Assembly (NCBI GenBank): GCA_015057665.1
Contig: SVDY01000021.1
Location: 1-37,788, forward strand
Reading direction: 5' to 3'
Length of the DNA stretch: 37,788 nt
Origin: Lachnospiraceae bacterium
GTDB lineage: Bacteria; Bacillota; Clostridia; Lachnospirales; Lachnospiraceae
Shown: positions 33,401 to 37,788 of the stretch, one piece after another
Numbering within the stretch: position 1 is the first letter of the stretch
Layout of the letters: every line of letters starts with the position of its first letter
Notes under the pieces: model-generated
Database searches by the model: none
What the model was told of the DNA's origin: nothing
What the model saw: only the letters and a program-made list of their open reading frames with translations
Made by a program: the position numbers and the translations under genes

Positions 33401-34303
33401 TCATTTACACATTTTTTTCAAATTACTTACTATCGTTCTGCCACTCCATAATAGGTTCATCAAATTTTCTGATGCACCAATAAACTCACTACATTGTTTT
33501 AACGTATACTTACCTGATAAATCACAAATAAACGTATAATACATTTTTATTTTCTCAATCCAATTATATTTCAAGAAAATCGCACGTTCTCTTAACCAAA
33601 GTCCATATCCTTTCGGATTATCTATAAACAAACGACTACCGGATTTTGTCAAACCGTCTTCCCTATACTCATATATCCATATAATATCGTTATAAAACCT
33701 CATTTTATATCCGTCATGAGCCATTCTATTCCATGTTACCGCTTCCGTCATAAATCTTTCTTCCGAAAATATAGGATACATATATTTTCGATGCACTTCT
33801 GTATAAAAAACCATCGCTCTTTCTCCATCCACTTTCCCATAACGATCTAAAGCTGATCCTTCATAGTATTTTTCTTTAAAGAGATGGTTAGGCGTCTCAC
33901 ATTCAGATATTCCCAAATTACCTGCAAATCCACAGTATCGTTGTTTTTTTGATAATTCTTTTTCCCAAATATTTATTTTTTCTAATGCATCATCTGTCAA
34001 ATAGTCATCTGAATCCACCGTAAAAAACAGCTCTCCTCGAGCTAATTCCAGACCCTTATTTATTGCACAACATTTTCCACCATTTTTTTGTCGAAAGTAT
34101 CGGATTGGAAAATCATTATTTTCATTTATCCATTGTTTTAGTAATTCTTCGGTTTCATCCTGTGAACCATCATCCACTACTAACCACTCGAAATTTTTAA
34201 AACTTTGACGTTTTAACGATTGATATAACACACTTATAATGTATGCTCTATTATATGTAGGAGTAAAAACAGTGATTTTTATATCCTCCATTTTTTGTTT
34301 CAT
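33401..34303 (-). CDS. GT2 family glycosyltransferase
   Basis: A 300-residue GT-A enzyme. The start region has IKITVFTPTYNRAYIISVLYQSL, with nucleotide-sugar motif VVDDGSQDE and metal motif FTVDSDDYLT. A helical C-terminal part carries the EYREDGLTKSG segment often seen in GT2 enzymes of Firmicute capsule loci. From the ATG at 34303 an AGAGG lies about ten bases upstream; the frame to 34345 would run into the truncated gene. Sugar specificity is unknown. It is the first intact gene of the operon. Confidence 0.9.
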   Translation of the reverse strand: MKQKMEDIKITVFTPTYNRAYIISVLYQSLKRQSFKNFEWLVVDDGSQDETEELLKQWINENNDFPIRYFRQKNGGKCCAINKGLELARGELFFTVDSDDYLTDDALEKINIWEKELSKKQRYCGFAGNLGISECETPNHLFKEKYYEGSALDRYGKVDGERAMVFYTEVHRKYMYPIFSEERFMTEAVTWNRMAHDGYKMRFYNDIIWIYEYREDGLTKSGSRLFIDNPKGYGLWLRERAIFLKYNWIEKIKMYYTFICDLSGKYTLKQCSEFIGASENLMNLLWSGRTIVSNLKKMCK

Positions 34304-34334
34304 ATGACTTTTTCCTCTCTCCTTTATGACAGTT

Positions 34335-35222
34335 CTATAATCCAATATGTAGTTTTTTTCTTAGCTGACAAGTAAACTCAAATGAATAATAGGCCATCAG
34401 CAACCATACTTTATGAGACAATTTCAAATCCTTAAAATCTTCTTTTTTCATTTTATTGTCTCTAACTATTTTTTTAAGATATCGCAGCGTATATTTTTTT
34501 TCGTTGATATTTAAATTAGTTATCGCCAGCTGTCCATGCCACAAACAGTAAAAAAGCAGGTTTCTCTTCGCCTGTGATGCCAATTCAGGAAACCTTTCTT
34601 CTAAAAAAAGCTGTCTGCATATTTTAGCTTCCACACCATCTAATCGTTTTAGGGAATACTTTTCTCCCATGATACTTGTTTCTCTTTGGAAATAATTATA
34701 ACCAATATAATGAATTTCAATATATTTTTTACTTCTGGCAAATACTAGGTAGCTCCAAAAATCATCTTCGTGGCATTTATCTTTTTCGAAAGCAATTGTT
34801 TCGATCAAACTTCTTTTATACAATTTGTTCCAAACAACATTATGAATGCGTTCATCAATTAACGCACTCAAACCAGCTCTGGTGTCATATATCTCCGACT
34901 GAGATTCTGTCTCTCTTTGTTTATATTCACAAAAATTCGTACATTTTCGAAACTTACATCCTGAAAAATCACAATCGGTCTCAATAATTACTTTATGCAA
35001 TTCTTCAATAAATTGAGGTTCTATCCAGTCATCTCCATCAACAAAAGATATATACTCACCCGTAGCTACTTTTATCCCCGAATTCCTTGCCTCCGAAACT
35101 CCCTCATTTTTTTTGTGTATTACACTGATTCTTGAATCTCTTTTTTTCCACTCATCACATATCTGTGGACATCTATCCGGAGAACCGTCATCAATTAGTA
35201 TAATTTCCAGATTTCGATACGC
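34335..35222 (-). pseudogene. GT2 glycosyltransferase missing its N-terminus
   Basis: The frame is open from 35222 to the stop at 34335 and begins in the middle of a GT2 domain: YRNLEIILIDDGSPD, then GVSEARNSG and FVDGDDWIE. A complete enzyme would need about 30-35 more residues in front, including the SIIVPVYN strand. Instead a stop codon (TAA at 35223-35225) and foreign plus-strand sequence appear. An ATG at 35000 could start a 221-residue remnant, but that would lack both nucleotide-binding motifs. The break coincides with a base-composition and strand change, so the gene was cut by insertion of the element to the right. The missing codons may lie past the far end of that element. Confidence 0.85.
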
Positions 35223-35236
35223 TTACGATATAATAA

Positions 35237-35288
35237 GGACACATCAAGGAACCATGCGTCTTGCAAAGGTTTCAGATGTGTCCTTTTT
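35237..35288 (+). terminator. Hairpin terminator at the element edge
   Basis: GGACACATC / GATGTGTCC, a perfect 9-bp stem with a 29-base loop that itself can pair ACC with GGT, followed on the plus strand by TTTTT (35284-35288). It begins about 15 bases inside the break in the glycosyltransferase. It would stop plus-strand transcription entering the element from outside. The minus-strand side lacks a T run. From 35289 to 35419 there is no gene I can support, only an AT-rich leader ending in the RBS AAAGGCGGTG. Confidence 0.7.
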
Positions 35289-35419
35289 CAACTAAAACTT
35301 GAATGGGATATACGCTGAACCCGACCATGACAGGCGGTGACATTCACTATTTAACCCTAAAAATAGCACCTTGATGTTTCCTGTAAAGGGAGAAAAAAAG
35401 AATAGAAAGGCGGTGCTAA

Positions 35420-35761
35420 ATGCTCAAATCAAACCAGTGCTCTGTCAAGCAGGCACTCACCAGGCTGATTGCTCCCATTGCAATCGCTGCAGTAACAGCA
35501 TTTCTTTGCCAGCCCCTTTACATGGCTGGCGGGAAATGCGACTACTGTATCCTGGCTCTACTGATTGGAATCCCATTCGGTATCCAGAAGATGACCCTTT
35601 GGTTCGTTCCGTTTGGTTACGGCATCGCCGGAACGGTTGCCATGTTCGCCTTTGACATTCTCATCGGCGGTCTGATCGGCTTCTTCGTTTTTGCCTACCG
35701 CATTATCAGCGGAATCCTGTTACTGACAACTGCAGTCATCAGACTGCTCATCCGCAAATGA
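35420..35761 (+). CDS. Small membrane protein of the element, DUF6050-like
   Basis: A 113-residue protein with about three hydrophobic helices (residues 17-35, 43-60, 65-105). It starts MLKSNQCSVKQALTRLIAPI, and the C-terminus ends in basic LLIRK. The pattern and position just before parA match the small membrane proteins called DUF6050 in clostridial conjugative elements; I know no function. Thirteen bases separate it from parA, so both are co-expressed. RBS is AAAGGCGGTG. Confidence 0.75.
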   Translation: MLKSNQCSVKQALTRLIAPIAIAAVTAFLCQPLYMAGGKCDYCILALLIGIPFGIQKMTLWFVPFGYGIAGTVAMFAFDILIGGLIGFFVFAYRIISGILLLTTAVIRLLIRK

Positions 35762-35774
35762 AAGGATAAATTCT

Positions 35775-36632
35775 ATGGCTCAAATCATTGTATGCTGCGC
35801 CCAAAAAGGCGGCTGCGCTAAGACAGTGACAGTACATAACCTGTCCTATGCTCTGAGCCGAATGGGAAAAAGAGTCCTTGCTGTTGACTTCGACACACAA
35901 GCGAATCTCACAACATGCTTCGGCATCAACGATCCCGATGATGTACCCGTCACGATTGCCGATCTGATGGACGCACAAATTAAAGAACTTGATGCGCCGG
36001 CGAAAGCTGAGTACATCCAACACTGCAATGGTGTGGATCTGATTGCTTCTGGCTCCTATCTCTCGGCTGTATCCGACTCCATGCATCTGGAAATGGGAAG
36101 TGAAAGCTTCTTATCAAGCATTCTTGCCCCGCTCCGGAACGATTACGACTACATCATTGTTGATACTGGACCGAAACTCGATAATCTGAGCATCAATGCT
36201 CTGGTTGCTGCTGACCAACTGATTATTCCGGTCAATCCGCAGTTCCTATCAACTGCCGGTCTGGACAAGCTTCATGGAACAATCCGTAAAATCAAAAGAC
36301 GTTTGAACCCAAATGTAAAGATTGCCGGTATTTTGCTCACCATGTGCGAGACCAGAACCAACCTGTGCAAAATCATCTGTCAGCAGATTCGTGAAGAATA
36401 TGAAACTGCAATTCCTGTCTTTGAAACTGCTATCCCAATGACAGTCAAAGTCGGCGAAGCAGTCTACTATTCCAGACCGGTACTGGATTATGCGCCGAAC
36501 TGCTCTGCATCCATTGCATACAAAAATTTTGCCAAAGAACTAGATAAAAAGATGAATCACATCGTTCCTATCCAACTTCATAAGCTGACGTTACCCGCAA
36601 ACGATACCAGAAAGGCGGTGAAAGCTTTATGA
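35775..36632 (+). CDS. ParA-type partition ATPase
   Basis: A 285-residue ParA/Soj ATPase. The deviant Walker A, normally KGGVGKTTT, reads KGGCAKTVT at about residues 11-19, keeping both lysines that define the family. Motif A' VDFDTQANLTTCFG and Walker B YIIVDTGPKLDNLS follow. ParA drives segregation of plasmids and of circular conjugative elements with its partner ParB, here encoded immediately downstream with a four-base overlap. The Cys-Ala pair in the P-loop is unusual and may be an element-family trait. Confidence 0.93.
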   Translation: MAQIIVCCAQKGGCAKTVTVHNLSYALSRMGKRVLAVDFDTQANLTTCFGINDPDDVPVTIADLMDAQIKELDAPAKAEYIQHCNGVDLIASGSYLSAVSDSMHLEMGSESFLSSILAPLRNDYDYIIVDTGPKLDNLSINALVAADQLIIPVNPQFLSTAGLDKLHGTIRKIKRRLNPNVKIAGILLTMCETRTNLCKIICQQIREEYETAIPVFETAIPMTVKVGEAVYYSRPVLDYAPNCSASIAYKNFAKELDKKMNHIVPIQLHKLTLPANDTRKAVKAL

Positions 36633-37624
36633 AAATGAACGCTCCCCGCAGACAGATTGTACGGGATGCCGTTGATCTGATACCTCATCCGGATGTACTC
36701 TCTCCTACCAGTGAAGTACAGATTCCGATTTCACAGATCAGACCATATCACAATCACATGTTCCATCTTTATGAAGGAGAACGGCTTGATGATATGGTGG
36801 CAAGTATCCGTGCAAATGGTGTACTGAATCCTGTTATTGTCCAGGCTCTTGATGATGGCTCTTATGAAATGCTTGCCGGACACAACAGAATGAATGCATC
36901 AAAGCTTGCCGGTCTGACCACGATTCCGGCTATCGTCAAAACCGGTCTGACCGAAGATGAAGCATGGCTTTATGTCATGGAAACCAATCTTCATCAGCGA
37001 AGTTTTGATGACCTTGCACCAAGCGAACAGGCTGCTATCCTGTTTCTGCAGTACGATAAGATGTCCAACCAAGGCAAGCGAAATGATATTGCTCGTGAAC
37101 TTGCTATTCTGGACGGAACTCTGACAGCAGAAAACATGGAGAATACCAAGCCGAAAAACAGTCGTAAAGAACTGGCAGAACGCTACAGCCTGTCTAGTAC
37201 AACTGTCGCAAGACTGCTTCGTGTGAACCGACTGATTACCGAGTTCAAGCTTCAGCTCGACTCTGGAAAACTTCCGCTCCTGTCAGCGGTCGAAATTTCC
37301 TACCTGTCTGAAGAAGAACAAATGTGGCTGCATGAATTTATTTCTGCATACACCTATAAACTCGATAAAAATGCCATCACCATGCTCCGTCAGAAAAGCC
37401 AGAGTGGTGGCATGACCAAGGAAAGCCAGTGGGCATTTCTCATTGCTCTTGATAAGAAAAAGCACGATGGTGTCCAATATCAGACAATGAAACTCCCAAA
37501 GGGACTTTACCAGAAATACTTTACAGATACTCCGGCAAAAGAAGCCGAAGAAATCATGATAAAGGCATTGGAACTCTATTACCGCAGTCTGCACACAGCA
37601 ATCGAGACTGCTTCAGAAAATTAA
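36629..37624 (+). CDS. ParB/RepB/Spo0J-family partition protein
   Basis: A 331-residue protein. The N-terminal ParB/Srx domain (about residues 28-125) has IPISQIRPYHNHMF, the nucleotide-binding-type box MLAGHNRMNASKLAG and the following ETNLHQRSFDDLAPSEQA. A helix-turn-helix region follows (SRKELAERYSLSSTTVARLLRVN, about 175-200), then a C-terminal dimer part. It should bind a parS-like site on the element and work with ParA. No parS site is evident in this window. The start codon overlaps the parA stop. Confidence 0.92.
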   Translation: MKMNAPRRQIVRDAVDLIPHPDVLSPTSEVQIPISQIRPYHNHMFHLYEGERLDDMVASIRANGVLNPVIVQALDDGSYEMLAGHNRMNASKLAGLTTIPAIVKTGLTEDEAWLYVMETNLHQRSFDDLAPSEQAAILFLQYDKMSNQGKRNDIARELAILDGTLTAENMENTKPKNSRKELAERYSLSSTTVARLLRVNRLITEFKLQLDSGKLPLLSAVEISYLSEEEQMWLHEFISAYTYKLDKNAITMLRQKSQSGGMTKESQWAFLIALDKKKHDGVQYQTMKLPKGLYQKYFTDTPAKEAEEIMIKALELYYRSLHTAIETASEN

Positions 37625-37640
37625 GAAAGGAATTTGCGTC

Positions 37641-37788
37641 ATGGAATTTAACCGTTTCACGAATACTCTTGCAGAAGTACCTGCAAAAACCGTAGACATC
37701 AAAGAAATCGGTATTCGGCTGAATCATCCTGTACCGCACATCGCCCTGGGGTTTGAACTCTGTGACGGATATGTTGTTCTGGATGAGG
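37641..37788 (+). CDS. Unknown element protein, cut by the window edge
   Basis: A frame starts 16 bases after parB with AAGGAA about ten bases upstream of the ATG and stays open to the end of the window (49 codons). It begins MEFNRFTNTLAEVPAKTVDI and shows no motif I know. Tight spacing indicates that it belongs to the par operon of the element. Confidence 0.7.
   Translation, partial: MEFNRFTNTLAEVPAKTVDIKEIGIRLNHPVPHIALGFELCDGYVVLDE

Larger units (their letters stand above)
35220..37788 (+). mobile_element. Left end of an integrative element carrying parA/parB
   Basis: From about 35223 to the window edge the strand, base composition (higher GC) and gene content change together. DUF6050-like, ParA, ParB and a further short gene lie head to tail on the plus strand, with 4 to 16 bases between genes and AAGG-type RBSs. 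This gene set is what I know from the non-integrase end of Tn1549-like conjugative elements of Clostridia. No integrase, relaxase or terminal repeat is inside the window, so the class is inferred. The boundary is set by the truncated glycosyltransferase. Confidence 0.7.

Noticed and set aside
35000-35000. ATG at 35000 as the start of an intact 221-residue protein
   Set aside because: The same frame continues upstream with perfect GT2 motifs (IDDGSPD, FVDGDDW) to 35222, so the ATG is internal to a truncated glycosyltransferase.
35229-35234. TATAAT near the element edge as a plus-strand promoter
   Set aside because: There is no good -35 element, and transcription would start inside the hairpin at 35237-35288, which then could not form fully.
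35326-35375. Very short plus-strand frame starting MTGGDIHYL in the element leader
   Set aside because: There is no ribosome binding site and no similarity I know; it is too short to support as a gene.
1-37788. CRISPR array, insertion sequence, rRNA or riboswitch
   Set aside because: No regularly spaced direct repeats, transposase motif, rRNA sequence or recognisable riboswitch core was seen by eye anywhere in the window.

Overview
The window looks like chromosome of a gut-type Firmicute, most likely a Lachnospiraceae (Clostridia). The grounds are strong purine-rich Shine-Dalgarno sites, a free-standing Spo0A C-terminal-like protein, a short membrane protein with an acidic tail of a kind I associate with Lachnospiraceae, phosphocholine and teichoic-type surface genes, and a conjugative-element end carrying ParA/ParB. 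This assignment is inference from gene content. I could not run any search.

Region 1 (1-9.75 kb, almost all minus strand) is ordinary chromosome. It holds a cut-off tRNA-Arg(TCT), a small acidic-tailed membrane protein, and a tight operon. Read in its own direction the operon runs: OmpR-type response regulator, histidine kinase with a very short outside loop, a membrane protein, ABC ATPase, ABC permease, PcrA helicase. Upstream of it is a second operon: DJ-1/PfpI protein, DUF1189-like membrane protein, CobU.

Region 2 (9.75-11.4 kb, plus strand) holds an unlisted 27-residue membrane peptide of the holin-like type I toxin kind, with a strong converging antisense promoter and a shared bidirectional hairpin. 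It looks like a complete type I toxin-antitoxin locus. An orphan lipoprotein of the SsuA/ThiY solute-binding family follows.

Region 3 (11.4-15.8 kb, minus) is a compact four-gene operon: uncharacterised nucleotidyltransferase (NTP_transf_5-like), ABC exporter, CpsB/YwqE-type PHP phosphatase, and a soluble S24/S26 peptidase with an apparent Ser-His dyad. It resembles a peptide maturation and export set, but no precursor gene is visible.

Region 4 (15.8-19.4 kb) has a SEC-C protein, the Spo0A-C-like protein, a possible tiny gene with a strong terminator, a secreted DUF5626-like protein, a membrane-anchored XRE regulator with palindromes upstream, and a metallophosphoesterase.

Region 5 (19.5-35.2 kb, all minus, visibly AT-rich) is a cell-surface glycan operon. 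In transcription order it runs: a 5'-truncated GT2, GT2, DUF115-like, Wzm/TagG permease, Wzt/TagH ATPase with C-terminal domain, GT4, GT2, CMP-sugar synthetase, aldolase fused to a Rossmann-like domain, KdsC-like phosphatase, GT14, LTA-synthase-like phosphoglycerol transferase, LicD, LicC-LicA fusion. The genes predict an ABC-exported polymer decorated with phosphocholine and glycerol phosphate. They also predict a CMP-activated sugar acid that may be made by a DRE-TIM/DmpG-type aldolase instead of a KdsA/NeuB synthase. That aldolase-phosphatase-cytidylyltransferase trio is my best candidate for an undescribed pathway.

Region 6 (35.22 kb to the end, plus strand, higher GC) is the end of an integrative element: a DUF6050-like membrane protein, ParA, ParB and a cut-off gene. 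It begins inside the first glycosyltransferase gene, which has lost roughly its first 35 codons. The surface operon has therefore been separated from its original promoter.
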